Positions 1 through 8,234 of a stretch of DNA of 64,000 nt are shown here, piece after piece. The first letter of the stretch is position 1; every line of letters begins with the position of its first letter. The notes below the pieces were generated by a model. The model saw nothing but the letters and a program-made list of their open reading frames with translations. It did no database searches and was not told where the DNA came from. This DNA comes from Candidatus Fermentithermobacillaceae bacterium (GTDB lineage: Bacteria > Bacillota > Sulfobacillia > Fermentithermobacillales > DUSS01). The position numbers and the translations under genes are program-made. The stretch is from contig JADBKE010000013.1 of the NCBI GenBank assembly GCA_014896535.1, positions 62,001-126,000 on the forward strand. Reading direction: 5' to 3'.

Positions 1-251
1 ATCACCCGTTCCACCCGATTCAGTTTTACTCGGTGGCCCTGGCCATCGCTTGGGCCAGCGGAATGCCGGAAGAGGAAGCTCTCAAGGCGGGTACCATCAA
101 CCCGGCAGAAAGTCTCGGGGTAGCTGACAGGGTCGGCAGTTTGGAAGCGGGCAAGGACGGCGACATCGTGGTTTGGAGCGACCACCCGTTTAAAATAAGG
201 TCGAAGGTGGAAAGGGTGTTCATACAGGGAAAGCTCGTGTACGAACGATAA
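1..251 (+). CDS. Amidohydrolase (imidazolonepropionase-like), C-terminal end only
   Basis: The reading frame is open from the left edge and ends at the TAA at 249-251, so only about 82 residues remain. They match the end of a metal-dependent amidohydrolase. A helix (ALAIAWASGMPEEEAL) is followed by the composite-domain signature NPAESLGVADRVGSLEAGKDGDIVVW and a final strand ending IQGKLVYER. In this family the segment closes the small beta-sandwich beside the TIM-barrel active site. The metal ligands lie upstream, outside the window, so the substrate cannot be named. The gene ends about 135 bp before the dipeptidase gene on the same strand. Confidence 0.85.
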   Translation, partial: HPFHPIQFYSVALAIAWASGMPEEEALKAGTINPAESLGVADRVGSLEAGKDGDIVVWSDHPFKIRSKVERVFIQGKLVYER

Positions 252-386
252 GACCTGCGGAATTCACGCTTGGCGGACCTCAAGCCCGTTGAGTCACCCG
301 GGCTTTGTCCCGGTCCTGGGTGAGCTGCCGGGTCGAGGTGCCTGGTCAACGCGCCGGGCGGACTAACTCATGAGGGGATGTTTCGG

Positions 387-2018
387 GTGACGGAAAGGGA
401 GTACCGGAATTATATAGACCGATACGTCGCTGAGCGGCGCGACGAGATCATCGGGACGTTATTGGATCTACTGAGGATTCCGAGCGTGGGCTCAGAGGGA
501 ACCGTGGGAGCGCCGTTCGGGCCCGAAGTCGACCGTGCTCTTCGTTTCGTGACCGACAAAGCTTCAGCTTTCGGTCTTGATGTGAAGAACGTCGACGGCT
601 ACGCCGTACATTCAGAAACCGGGTCCGGTTCCGAAGTTGTGATGGCTCTCACCCACGTGGACGTGGTCCCCGTCGGTTCGGGATGGACCCGAAATCCGCT
701 GGGGGAAGTGGCGGACGGAAAAGTCTTCGGCCGCGGAGCTCAGGACAACAAGGGACCGACCGTGGCGTGCTTGTATGCCCTTAAGGCCCTCAAGGAAAGC
801 GGCATCCCGTTGCGGCGCCGCGTCCGGCACGTTGTCGGCGGCAACGAGGAGTCCGGGTTCAGGTGCGTGAGACACTATTTCGAGGTCGAGCCCCTGCCGA
901 AATACGGTTTTTCCCCGGATGCGTGCTTCCCCCTGGTCTACGCCGAAAAAGGCACGATGAACGTCCGCGTCCGAGCTCTTCTGCGCAAAGATACTCGGTC
1001 AGGTGCGGAGAAGTGCCGCGTTCTCTGTCTTCTGGAAGAAATTGCCGGGGGCGAAGCGGCGAATATGGTTCCGGACAGGGCGAGAGCTGTCCTCCGCATG
1101 AGCCCGGGGGCCGAGAGAGAACAGGGTCTGGTACTGCAAAGGCTTAAGGAAGGGGTCTCAAAGGTCGCCGAGGTCATCGGCGGTCCGGGACCCCTCGTTT
1201 TCGAGTTTTCGCAGGAACCTGGACGCATTGTCATACTAGCTTCAGGCAAGGCGTGTCACGCTTCGGTTCCATGGGAGGGCACCAACGCCGTAGCTGCGTT
1301 GCTGCATCTCATCGGTTCGCTGGGTCCAATCGTCCAGAACCACGCCGCGATCAGGTTTATGGCGGACGCCGCAGACATCTACGGGCGAGGTTTTGACATC
1401 CAGTGCGAAGACGACATCACGGGGAAGCTTTCCTGCAACCTCGGCGTGGCCGGGACCGAGGAGCTCGGGGACGTTGGTGGTGGTGCGGCTGAAAGTAGGC
1501 CGCGGGAGAGTGCACCGGAAAGCAGCGCGAGGGAAGGCCACCCGGATCCGCATAGCACCGGACGGGGTATCTCGCCCGGGAGCGGTGCGAGTTCAGGCGG
1601 CGACGGAAGCAATGGTGGAGGCGGCGAGCTGCGGCGGGTCTGGGCGATCTACAACATTCGCTATCCCGTGCGGGTTTCCGGTGATCTTTTGAAATCCAGA
1701 GTTCTCGCGGTGCAGCGGCCTGAAGGTGTTGAGGTAGAGGTAGTCGGGCTCGGAAAGCCTCACTATACCGACCCCAATTCTTTTTTGGTGCAGACCCTGC
1801 TCAGGATTTATAGGGAAGAGAGCGGTGACCAGTCGCCGCCGATTACCATTGGAGGCGGCACTTACGCCAAAGTCATCCCGGGAGGGGTGGCGTACGGGCC
1901 GGTGAGACCGGGCACGCTCGAAACCGCGCATCAGCCTGACGAGCATATCTTCATCGACGACCTGCTTTTCCTCGTCAAGGTGTATTCCAGAGCTCTTCTC
2001 GCTTTGGCCAACGGGTGA
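387..2018 (+). CDS. PepV-like M20 family dipeptidase
   Basis: This is a zinc aminodipeptidase of the PepV/Sapep branch of family M20, acting in the cytoplasm on dipeptides. Visible catalytic elements are the THVDVVP metal motif, GRGAQDNKGP with the bridging Asp, NEESGF with the catalytic and ligand Glu pair, and a late AHQPDEHI histidine motif. I prefer the GTG at 387 because TGAGGGG lies 9 bases upstream; the ATG at 378 abuts that site. A stretch of about 50 residues rich in Gly, Ser, Pro and Glu (roughly residues 365-415) interrupts the domain just before the LRRVWAIYNIRYPV strand and looks like an insertion in a surface loop. A CGTCAAAC/GTTTGACG hairpin follows at 2022-2047. Confidence 0.9.
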   Translation: MTEREYRNYIDRYVAERRDEIIGTLLDLLRIPSVGSEGTVGAPFGPEVDRALRFVTDKASAFGLDVKNVDGYAVHSETGSGSEVVMALTHVDVVPVGSGWTRNPLGEVADGKVFGRGAQDNKGPTVACLYALKALKESGIPLRRRVRHVVGGNEESGFRCVRHYFEVEPLPKYGFSPDACFPLVYAEKGTMNVRVRALLRKDTRSGAEKCRVLCLLEEIAGGEAANMVPDRARAVLRMSPGAEREQGLVLQRLKEGVSKVAEVIGGPGPLVFEFSQEPGRIVILASGKACHASVPWEGTNAVAALLHLIGSLGPIVQNHAAIRFMADAADIYGRGFDIQCEDDITGKLSCNLGVAGTEELGDVGGGAAESRPRESAPESSAREGHPDPHSTGRGISPGSGASSGGDGSNGGGGELRRVWAIYNIRYPVRVSGDLLKSRVLAVQRPEGVEVEVVGLGKPHYTDPNSFLVQTLLRIYREESGDQSPPITIGGGTYAKVIPGGVAYGPVRPGTLETAHQPDEHIFIDDLLFLVKVYSRALLALANG

Positions 2019-2200
2019 CACGTCAAACTGAACGGTGGGTTTGACGGGATGGCGGGTTCAGCTCGATGGAGAAATACAGGTGCTCCCAGTGCTGTAAGAG
2101 CGAAACGGGCGATAAGCTGGTGGGAAGCACACGAGTTTTGAGTTTAAGCCAAAAGACCAAACTGGGCTGGCGAAGACAATGCGGAGACGGAGGGCTGGTC

Positions 2201-2434
2201 ATGGGGGAACACGATGAGCACGCGACGGTGCAGTACTGCGTGATCGATCGTTTCGAGGGAGACTGGGCCGTCATGGAGTGGAACAGGGTCGTTTTTAACT
2301 TTCCCAGGCGGTTGCTTCCCGGCGGAGCGAAAGAAGGTGATGTGATCCGCATAGTTTCGGAAGTGGACGCAGCCCGGACCGCCGACCGGCACCAGCGGGT
2401 AAGACATCTGGAGGAGAAACTCTTCAGGGAGTAG
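2201..2434 (+). CDS. DUF3006 domain protein
   Basis: A small protein of 77 residues whose core, YCVIDRFEGDWAVMEW followed by a short strand and LPGGAKEGDVIRI, is the DUF3006 signature. This family forms a small beta barrel of unknown function and is often found beside ComEC-like metallo-beta-lactamase proteins, as here, where such a gene follows 210 bp downstream on the same strand. The ATG at 2201 is chosen because GGAGGG precedes it by a few bases and the family normally begins just before the VIDRFEG strand. The in-frame extension back to 2066 has no family counterpart. The C-terminal helix (RTADRHQRVRHLEEKLFRE) is charged. Confidence 0.75.
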   Translation: MGEHDEHATVQYCVIDRFEGDWAVMEWNRVVFNFPRRLLPGGAKEGDVIRIVSEVDAARTADRHQRVRHLEEKLFRE

Positions 2435-2644
2435 AGAGTATTTCCGGCTGCTCGAGCTGATGCGTGCCGGAGGGAAGCAGGGTCGCGATTTCCGGGCAGT
2501 GAGCATTCCTCTCCGGTACGCTAAGTCTCTCCGGACCACGCCAAGCTTTTCCGGACTTCTCCATAAGGACAGGGTGGGAAATCCGAACATCCTGAACCGG
2601 TAGGATGGTAGGACCAGGGCGGTACCCTGACGAGGACGATTGCC

Positions 2645-3586
2645 GTGGCGGATCGGAAGACGAATCGCAAGCTAGTATCAAGACCGGCGCGGATTGGTAT
2701 TGCCCTACTGGTTGTCGCGCTGGTCGGCTCTTTGCTCTCGTTCTCGTGCACCCTTGCGCTGGGCCCTCGTGGTAAGCAGGGCGATCGAGGCGATTCGGAT
2801 AACCCCCCTGCCTCTAACCAGCCTGAACTGAGAGCGTTCTTCATAGACGTAGGGCAAGGGGACTCCTGCCTTATCGTGGCTCGAACCAGCAGCGGCGACG
2901 AGTTCACCCTGCTCGTCGACGCAGGCCCGGCCGGAGCATCTGACGGCCTGGTTGAGTTTCTCAGGAAAGCCGGCGTGACCAGAATCGATCACCTCGTGTT
3001 CACTCATCCCCACGAGGACCACATCGGCGGCGGCAAAGCGGTGCTGGACGCGTTCGAAGTCGGCAAAGTATACATGCCGAGGACTTCGCACACCACCGAT
3101 GCCTACGAGCAGTTACTTCTGGCCATCCAGTCAAAGGGACTCACCGTGACCGAGGCCCGGGCAGGGAAGATGCTTTTAGACCAGGAGGAGTTCAAGATTC
3201 AGTTCCTCGGCCCGATGAAAGCTTACGAAAACCTAAACGACTGTTCTGCGGTGATGTCTCTGACTTTCGGGGAGAAGGTGCTACTTTTCATGGGAGATGC
3301 TGAGGCCGAGGCTGAAAGGGACATGCTTGAGGCAGGTATCGTTCCCGACGCCGACGTGTTGAAAGTGGGCCACCACGGCGCTTCCACGTCCACCAGCGTT
3401 GAATTCCTCAGGGTCTCAAGACCGTCCGTTGCCGTCATTTCCGTGGGCCCGAACCCCTACGGTCACCCGTCAAAAGCCGTCCTGGACCGGCTTGAACGGG
3501 CCGGCGCGAAGGTGTACAGGACGGACGTCCACGGCACCGTGGAGGTAGTCATCGCGGGTGACCGGCTAGACGTGTACACCCGGTAG
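2645..3586 (+). CDS. ComEC/Rec2-like MBL-fold hydrolase, membrane-anchored
   Basis: A 313-residue protein with an N-terminal hydrophobic segment (IGIALLVVALVGSLLSFSC) and then a metallo-beta-lactamase domain facing outside. The fold begins at FIDVGQGDSCLI and carries the metal motif THPHEDHIGG, a metal-binding Asp in FMGDAEAEAERD, and KVGHHGASTSTS near the end. These match the C-terminal domain of ComEC, which degrades the non-transported DNA strand during competence, but the ComEC membrane channel is absent. Secreted stand-alone versions are common in Bacillota and usually travel with DUF3006, as here. The cysteine after SFS could be lipidated, although the lipobox is poor. The start is GTG, with a purine-rich GACGAGGA about 8 bases upstream. 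Confidence 0.85.
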   Translation: MADRKTNRKLVSRPARIGIALLVVALVGSLLSFSCTLALGPRGKQGDRGDSDNPPASNQPELRAFFIDVGQGDSCLIVARTSSGDEFTLLVDAGPAGASDGLVEFLRKAGVTRIDHLVFTHPHEDHIGGGKAVLDAFEVGKVYMPRTSHTTDAYEQLLLAIQSKGLTVTEARAGKMLLDQEEFKIQFLGPMKAYENLNDCSAVMSLTFGEKVLLFMGDAEAEAERDMLEAGIVPDADVLKVGHHGASTSTSVEFLRVSRPSVAVISVGPNPYGHPSKAVLDRLERAGAKVYRTDVHGTVEVVIAGDRLDVYTR

Positions 3587-3645
3587 GCAGGGGATTCTTC
3601 CGCGAGCAGCTGATTTTGCCCGTGGAAGCGGAGTCCCGGCTTCCT

Positions 3646-3696
3646 GCCCGAACGGGCCGGGGAGGGAGCACGATGACTTCCCGGGCTCGTTCGGGC
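3646..3696. terminator. Possible bidirectional stem-loop between converging genes
   Basis: GCCCGAACGGGCC at 3646-3658 can pair with GGGCTCGTTCGGGC at 3683-3696, with one bulged base. The stem lies between the ends of the MBL gene (plus) and serS (minus), where a shared terminator would be expected. There is no clear T-tract on either side, so the role is inferred from position. Confidence 0.35.
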
Positions 3697-3705
3697 TTCC
3701 CGGCC

Positions 3706-4989
3706 CTAAGACTTGCGCTGGATTCGCTCCATCCCACCGGGCATGTATTTTCTCAAGACCTCGGGTACCACCACGCTTCCATCGCTTTCCTGATAGTTCT
3801 CGATTATCGCCGCGATGGTCCGGCCGATGGCGATCGCCGTGCCGTTCAGAGTGTGCACGTACACGGGTTTTCCTCCGTCGGCGGGCCTGTACCTGACGTT
3901 GAGTCCCCTCGCCTGGTAGTCCGTGCATGTGCTGCACGACGTTATCTCCCTGTAGGTTTTCTCCGCAGGGCGCCAGAACTCCAGATCGTACTTCCTGTAA
4001 GCGATGGGCCCGAGGTCGCCCGCGCACATTTTCACCACGCGATACGGGATCCCCAGCGTCTGGTAGATGCGCTCCTGGAGGGAAACCATCCATTCGTGAG
4101 TAGCGTCGGACGTTTCGGGCTTGTCGTAGACGAACATTTCCACTTTATCGAAGTGGTGCGTCCTCATGAGACCGCGCACGTCCTTGCCACCTGAGCCGAC
4201 TTCCGTACGATAGCATGGAGAAAAGCCTACATACTTTAACGGGAGGTCCTTCTCATCCAGGATTTCTCCGGCGTGCAAGGCGGCCAGGGGGATTTCGGAA
4301 GTTCCGACGAGTCCCAGATTTTCCCCTTCTATCCGGTAAATCTGGTCGCGGAAGAAAGGATAGTGACCCGACCCGTACAGCACCTCCTCTTTCACGATCA
4401 CCGGTGCAATCACCGGTATGAACCCTTCCGCAGTGAGGAAGTCCAGGGCGAATCTCACCAGCGCGAATTCGAGGAATACGGCTTCCCGTGCCAGGAAATA
4501 GGTTCGGGTTCCCCAGACTTTAGCTCCGCGGGCTGTATCGATGAGACCCAGGGATTCTCCCAGGTCGGCGTGGTCCTTGGGCTCGAAGGGGAAGGTCCTG
4601 GGGGTGCCCCACCGTCTTACCTCCACATTTCCCGATTCGTCCTCTCCGGGAGGCACATCGGGTGCCACCATGTTGGGGACGGTGTAGAGCAGAGAGTTGA
4701 GTTTCGCCTCGACGTCCCTGAGTTTTTCCTCCATGGCGGAAACCTGCTCTCTGATCTCCCGGTTTTTCTCGATGAGAGACTGACGCTCACCCGGGTCCCG
4801 GCACGTCCTGGTGGCCTCGGAGATCCGGTTCCTCTCTTCCCGCAGCCGGTTTATTTCCCGGACCAGCGCGAGTCTTTCGTCGTCGAGGGAAAGGATTTCG
4901 TCAAGAGGCGCCGTGGTTCCCCTTTTCTTGAGCATTTCTTCCACCGCAGGACGGTCCTTTCTCAAAATTGCGATGTCGAACATGACCAA
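3706..4989 (-). CDS. serS: Seryl-tRNA synthetase
   Basis: A complete 427-residue class II synthetase that charges tRNA-Ser with serine. Residues about 30-105 form the long antiparallel coiled-coil arm that grips the long variable arm of tRNA-Ser. The catalytic domain shows the LVGTSEIPL serine-binding region, motif 2 (FSPCYRTEVGSGGKDVRGLMRTH in pieces), and motif 3 near the C terminus (NGTAIAIGRTIAAIIENYQ in pieces). Motif 3 normally reads NGSG or similar; here it is NGTA. The start is ATG at 4989 with AGGAGG 9 bases upstream. Expression is controlled by the T-box leader immediately upstream. Confidence 0.97.
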   Translation of the reverse strand: MVMFDIAILRKDRPAVEEMLKKRGTTAPLDEILSLDDERLALVREINRLREERNRISEATRTCRDPGERQSLIEKNREIREQVSAMEEKLRDVEAKLNSLLYTVPNMVAPDVPPGEDESGNVEVRRWGTPRTFPFEPKDHADLGESLGLIDTARGAKVWGTRTYFLAREAVFLEFALVRFALDFLTAEGFIPVIAPVIVKEEVLYGSGHYPFFRDQIYRIEGENLGLVGTSEIPLAALHAGEILDEKDLPLKYVGFSPCYRTEVGSGGKDVRGLMRTHHFDKVEMFVYDKPETSDATHEWMVSLQERIYQTLGIPYRVVKMCAGDLGPIAYRKYDLEFWRPAEKTYREITSCSTCTDYQARGLNVRYRPADGGKPVYVHTLNGTAIAIGRTIAAIIENYQESDGSVVVPEVLRKYMPGGMERIQRKS

Positions 4990-5019
4990 AAACCTCCTTT
5001 GTCTTATTGATCACGTCTT

Positions 5020-5074
5020 GCTAAAGATTTGTCAAAGTATTGCCAAAGATTTGCCAAAGTCTCGCTAAGTCTTG
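5020..5074. repeat. 11-bp tandem repeat, five copies, in the serS leader
   Basis: Five consecutive 11-mers start at 5020, 5031, 5042, 5053 and 5064; GCCAAAGATTT is representative. They lie between the T-box terminator and the serS ribosome binding site, so they would be present in serS mRNA only after antitermination. Confidence 0.75.
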
Positions 5075-5316
5075 GTAACGCCCTACTAGAGCCCTCCTAA
5101 AACCCGGCCTCCGTGCTGTGCCGGTTTCCGGCCGCCCGCAAAGGGACGAGTCTGCCGTAGTTGCCGCCAGGCGAACCTGTTGTGGCAGCTTGCCCGCTCT
5201 GGCAGGCGCTTACTGGTGCCAAGGCCTGCCCGCGGCGCGACCGGCCTTCTCGGCCTGCAGGCCGCCGACAGGTCGCAAATCCGGTCCTCCGATAAAACCC
5301 GCCGATACCCGCCGAT

Positions 5317-5361
5317 AAAAGAAGAGAGCAGATTCCCTCACGGACGAGGAAACCCGCTCTC
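5317..5361 (-). terminator. Intrinsic terminator of the serS T-box
   Basis: A minus-strand stem, GAGAGCGGGTTTCC paired with GGGAATCTGCTCTC, is followed by TTCTTTT. Its 5' arm overlaps the T-box sequence, as required for the alternative antiterminator fold. Confidence 0.85.
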
Positions 5362-5690
5362 GTGGTGCCACCGTGATTTACCCGCGTTTTGACCCGCGGG
5401 CCTCTCATCCCTTAACGTGGGATCTCCGGCTGGGCATACTCGACGCACCCGGACGCGGTGCCTACCCTGTTTCGCTCGGGCCTCCGGGGATCGACCCCGG
5501 ATCTGCTGCTCAGTCGGGCCGGCCCATCAAAACCGGTGGTGAGGCCGGAACACCGGCATACGAGCGTCCGGAATGCCTTTCAACCCGCAGCTCAAGGGTG
5601 CTCGCCTGAGTCGTCCGGCGACTGCCTCGCACCGACCGGCAGCTCTCTGAAGCCTTCTTATCCAGGCACGTCCCCGTCATGGCTTTGGAC
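5317..5690 (-). promoter_or_regulatory. T-box riboswitch (serine, probable AGC specifier) upstream of serS
   Basis: Read on the minus strand, the leader has the T-box landmarks in order. The Stem I AG-bulge AGAGAG lies at 5643-5648 and is followed by the GGTGCGAG distal loop. A specifier region holds AGC at 5600-5602, followed by the conserved TTGAGCTGCGGG. The antiterminator T-box GGTGGCACCACG lies around 5361-5375, and an overlapping terminator (GAGAGC paired with GCTCTC, then TTCTTTT) at 5317-5361. AGC is a serine codon, which fits serS. Uncharged tRNA-Ser would pair with both the specifier and the T-box bulge and allow readthrough. The exact 5' end is approximate. Confidence 0.88.
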
Positions 5691-6143
5691 AGGAATATAT
5701 CACAAATCGAACCCCATGTGCTAGTTGGTGTACTCGTTCACGTCATGCGGCACGTGAGCACTCCGGGGAGCCGCCGTGCTTGCCCAATAGCGAGGGGATA
5801 TGCTGGTTCAGGTCGTGCGCTACAAGATCGCGCGACACGAGATCACGCGACGCGCCGGCCCATACCATCAGTTTCCAGCGGCGGGCGCGGCCGAGATCCG
5901 CAAGGCTTCGGTGCGCTCTGACTTGTTTCAGCACCTGATCGGTTGTGCGGCCGCGACATCGGCGCAATATGGGCGTAATCATCAACAGGGTGTTGACGTC
6001 GTTTCGGCCCGTCGAGGTCTGAAATGCAGGATCCAGCGGTATCATGGAAGCGGCATTCGGGTGTTGGAGTCCGCCGGGTGACCGGCTGAACTCGAGGGGT
6101 CCGAGGACTATGTGAGATTATTCCAGTTAAGGAGGTTCTCCCT
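5691..6143. other. Intergenic region without a recognisable gene
   Basis: About 450 bp between the divergent serS leader and the LiaF-like gene. Open frames here are short, overlap on both strands and show no family resemblance. A local imperfect duplication (GATCGCGCGACACGA then GATCACGCGACGCG) lies near 5826-5855. Promoters for both flanking genes must be here, but no convincing -35/-10 pair was found. Confidence 0.5.
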
Positions 6144-6866
6144 GTGGGATCAAGAAGGCAGATCATTTTCGGCCTTGTCCTGGTGGGCCTGGGCGTCGCG
6201 TGGTTGTTGAACAATGCGGGCGTAATATCGGTGAACCTCGGCTATATCGTGAGGACGTACTGGCCCGTGGTGTTTATCATCTGGGGGCTTGACCTCGTGA
6301 TCGAGGCAACCGGGCGGAACGGAAGCAGCCGGACGAGCGATTTCGTCAACGCCGGAATTCTCCTGGTCATCGGCCTTCTCTTTCTCTCCCGGACGACCGA
6401 GCTGCTTTACTTCAACTGGTCCATCATATGGAGGTCTCTCTTTCCGGTCATCCTCATCCTGATCGGGTGGAGCCTGGTGTCGAGCGTGGCGTTTCCCGGG
6501 GGCGGACACTGGGCGATTTTAAGCGGTCTCGAACGCAGGCAGAGAGGATGGAAGTTGGAAAGCGGGAGCTATGGCGCGATCATGGGTGCCGTCGAGATGG
6601 ATGCCACGGTTGCGGATATCCCTGAGGGAGAGACCAGGTTGGACCTGTTCGCTCTCATGGGCGGGGTAGATATTGTCGTACCGGCGGACGTCACGGTCCA
6701 GTGCCGCGGTACGGCGCTGTTGGGCGGAATTCAATTCTTCAAGGAGGAGGCCGGAGGCATCATCGCGACAATCGACAGCACATGCCCCGGGACTCCCGGT
6801 TCCGCCAAGAGGCTGGTCATCACGGCCAGGGCGATCATGGGAGCGGTGGAGATCCGACGAGGCTGA
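6144..6866 (+). CDS. LiaF-like membrane protein (DUF5668 plus LiaF C-terminal domain)
   Basis: A 240-residue protein with four hydrophobic segments in its first half: QIIFGLVLVGLGVAWLL, YWPVVFIIWGLDLVI, FVNAGILLVIGLLFL and LFPVILILIGWSLV. A cytoplasmic or peripheral beta-rich half follows, with the repeated pattern GAIMGAVEMDA, FALMGGVDIVVP and RAIMGAVEIRRG. This is the layout of LiaF and related cell-wall-active-antibiotic-response proteins, which restrain a LiaRS-type two-component system. No kinase or regulator gene adjoins it, so a Lia role is only inferred. The start is GTG with AGGAGG 9 bases upstream. Confidence 0.85.
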   Translation: MGSRRQIIFGLVLVGLGVAWLLNNAGVISVNLGYIVRTYWPVVFIIWGLDLVIEATGRNGSSRTSDFVNAGILLVIGLLFLSRTTELLYFNWSIIWRSLFPVILILIGWSLVSSVAFPGGGHWAILSGLERRQRGWKLESGSYGAIMGAVEMDATVADIPEGETRLDLFALMGGVDIVVPADVTVQCRGTALLGGIQFFKEEAGGIIATIDSTCPGTPGSAKRLVITARAIMGAVEIRRG

Positions 6867-6984
6867 CCCGCGAGCGAATAACCGCAGCATGCGGCGGCGA
6901 AAAGCCTCCCGGAACGGATAGGTCGGGGAGGATACCTTTCGTACGTTAGAGAACTTAGATTAGGAATTAGATTAGGAAAACGGT

Positions 6985-7209
6985 TTGAGTTTTCGACGTG
7001 CTCGGAGGTATCCGGAAGATAAGAAACGGAAGGTGAACCGGGTTGTTCGCTGCCAAGAGGATATTCGATTTCTTGGCCCGAAACTCGGCAGGTACTTCAT
7101 GATGGCAGCTTTAGGGGCTGCTTTCGGCAACACGGTAATGGGCCGAATATCCGCAGCCATCGGAAGGCTCCAGTTCATCTTCCTCAAGCGGCTCGGACCG
7201 GGTACCTGA
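6985..7209 (+). pseudogene. C-terminal remnant of a membrane protein
   Basis: A 74-residue frame with no good ribosome site. Its second half (LGPKLGRYFMMAALGAAFG then NTVMGRISAAIGRLQFI) reads like the last transmembrane segment and tail of a longer Bacillota membrane protein. The N-terminal part is basic and unstructured. The likeliest reading is a truncated gene whose upstream part is lost; a short genuine one-helix protein is possible. The family assignment is from memory of similar C termini, so confidence is low. Confidence 0.35.
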
Positions 7210-7284
7210 TTCCGCGTCCTGATTCCGTGTTCTGGTTCCGTGTTGTGATTCCGCGTTCTGATTCCGCGTTCTCATCCCGTGTGG
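7207..7284. repeat. 13-bp tandem repeat, five to six copies
   Basis: Units resembling TGATTCCGCGTTC begin at 7207, 7220, 7233, 7246 and 7259, and a decayed sixth follows. The array begins at the stop codon of the preceding remnant frame. Confidence 0.75.
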
Positions 7285-7312
7285 CAAACGGTTGTCTGGC
7301 CAGGGTAAAAGA

Positions 7313-7334
7313 CAGGCAGCCCTTTAGGGCTGCC
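7313..7334. terminator. GC-rich hairpin
   Basis: GGCAGCCC-TTTA-GGGCTGCC forms a perfect 8-bp stem. On the minus strand it is followed by TGTCTTTT, a weak T-tract, so it could terminate minus-strand transcription coming from the YjcZ-like gene. Confidence 0.4.
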
Positions 7335-7507
7335 TATCCCCTGGTGGGGCTGTGTTCCGCAGCGCCACCTTGCCATCTGGTCCTTTTTCCGTTGTTTTCC
7401 GGTGTTCTCCGTCCGGTGGCCCTCGATGTCCGCGTTCTGTGCCGGTCGCCTTGCTCAGAAATCTCCGTTGCGAATCCGTTGCGAAGCTGACTGTGTGCCA
7501 TGCCTGC

Positions 7508-7805
7508 GTTCCGCAGCGCTCGTCGTGCCAGTTGACCCCTGGCTGAAGACGGTGGTACACCAAGGGTTGGCTGGCCTCCGGTGCTCACGCTGTTAGCTGA
7601 CCCTGCCTCGCGAGAAGGGTGTGCCTGCAGTCTAGCCTGCCTTCTGCCGCTGACCCCGCTAGTTGATCCCTGGCTCGGGAGGGGGATACACCTGGCAGCT
7701 TGGCCTGGCTTCCGTATCGCTCAACCTGCTAGCTAATCCCAGCCGATCGCTTTGACTGCTTCGCGGACTGCCGGAGCCTGCTTTCCGCATCGCTCAACCT
7801 GCTAG
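7508..7805. repeat. Degenerate tandem repeat of about 65-72 bp, five copies
   Basis: Five diverged units start near 7508, 7575, 7640, 7709 and 7781. Each opens with a TTCCGCAGCGCTC-like segment, then CTGCTAGTTGATCCC, then a variable part ending near GGCTGGC or GCCTGC. The last unit runs into the 3' end of the YjcZ-like gene and includes its stop codon (complement of CTA at 7802-7804). The array may therefore have arisen by repeated duplication of that gene's 3' end. Confidence 0.6.
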
Positions 7806-7891
7806 TTGATCCCGAGGATGAGCAAGATGAGGATGAGGAAGATAATGAAAACCCAGGTGCCCCAGGGGCCGCACGTAAAGCCCGTGCCCAT
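7802..7891 (-). CDS. YjcZ-like tiny hydrophobic sporulation-type peptide
   Basis: A 29-residue peptide, too short for most gene finders. Its N-terminal part is MGTGFTCGPWGTW, followed by an uninterrupted hydrophobic helix of Ile, Leu and Phe ending GIN. A Gly-rich head with one membrane helix is the layout of YjcZ/YhfH-type peptides found in Bacillus and relatives, often expressed in sporulation. AAAGGAGG lies 6-9 bases before the ATG on the minus strand, which strongly supports translation. The stop codon lies within the tandem repeat that continues downstream. Confidence 0.75.
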   Translation of the reverse strand: MGTGFTCGPWGTWVFIIFLILILLILGIN

Positions 7892-8234
7892 CTTTTTTCC
7901 TCCTTTCGGTCGGCGGTGAGGGTTTCGTCACATGTTATGTAAACGCTTGACCGGTGGTTACAAAACCTGCGCGGGAAACTTCACAAAAACTCGTGAGGGA
8001 TTGGACATCGTTCATCGCGCCATCGGTACGGTCGCGGAAGCATGCCGGTATGTGGTTTTGTGCAGGGCTTCTCTCGGGCATTGTGGACCAAAGTCTGGTT
8101 GGTGGGTGGAGTTCTGCGCCGTTCTTGCAGAAGCAGCTTTTGTGGAAGCTGCCTGGTTAGCGTGGTGCCGGGAAGGTATTCGGGCCGTCTGGAGCGAACG
8201 CGATATAAACCAGATGTGCCGGAGGAAGCGGATT
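7892..8234. other. Intergenic region upstream of the GH1 gene
   Basis: About 340 bp between the YjcZ-like gene and the divergently read glycosidase. A plus-strand frame runs through it in phase with the glycosidase, but the translation has no GH1 resemblance, and a good ribosome site (GGAGGAAG) lies immediately before the ATG at 8235. It is therefore treated as leader. Confidence 0.6.

Noticed and set aside
7932-8234. N-terminal extension of the GH1 glycosidase
   Set aside because: It is in frame but has no glycosidase resemblance, and a strong ribosome site precedes the ATG at 8235, where the family starts.
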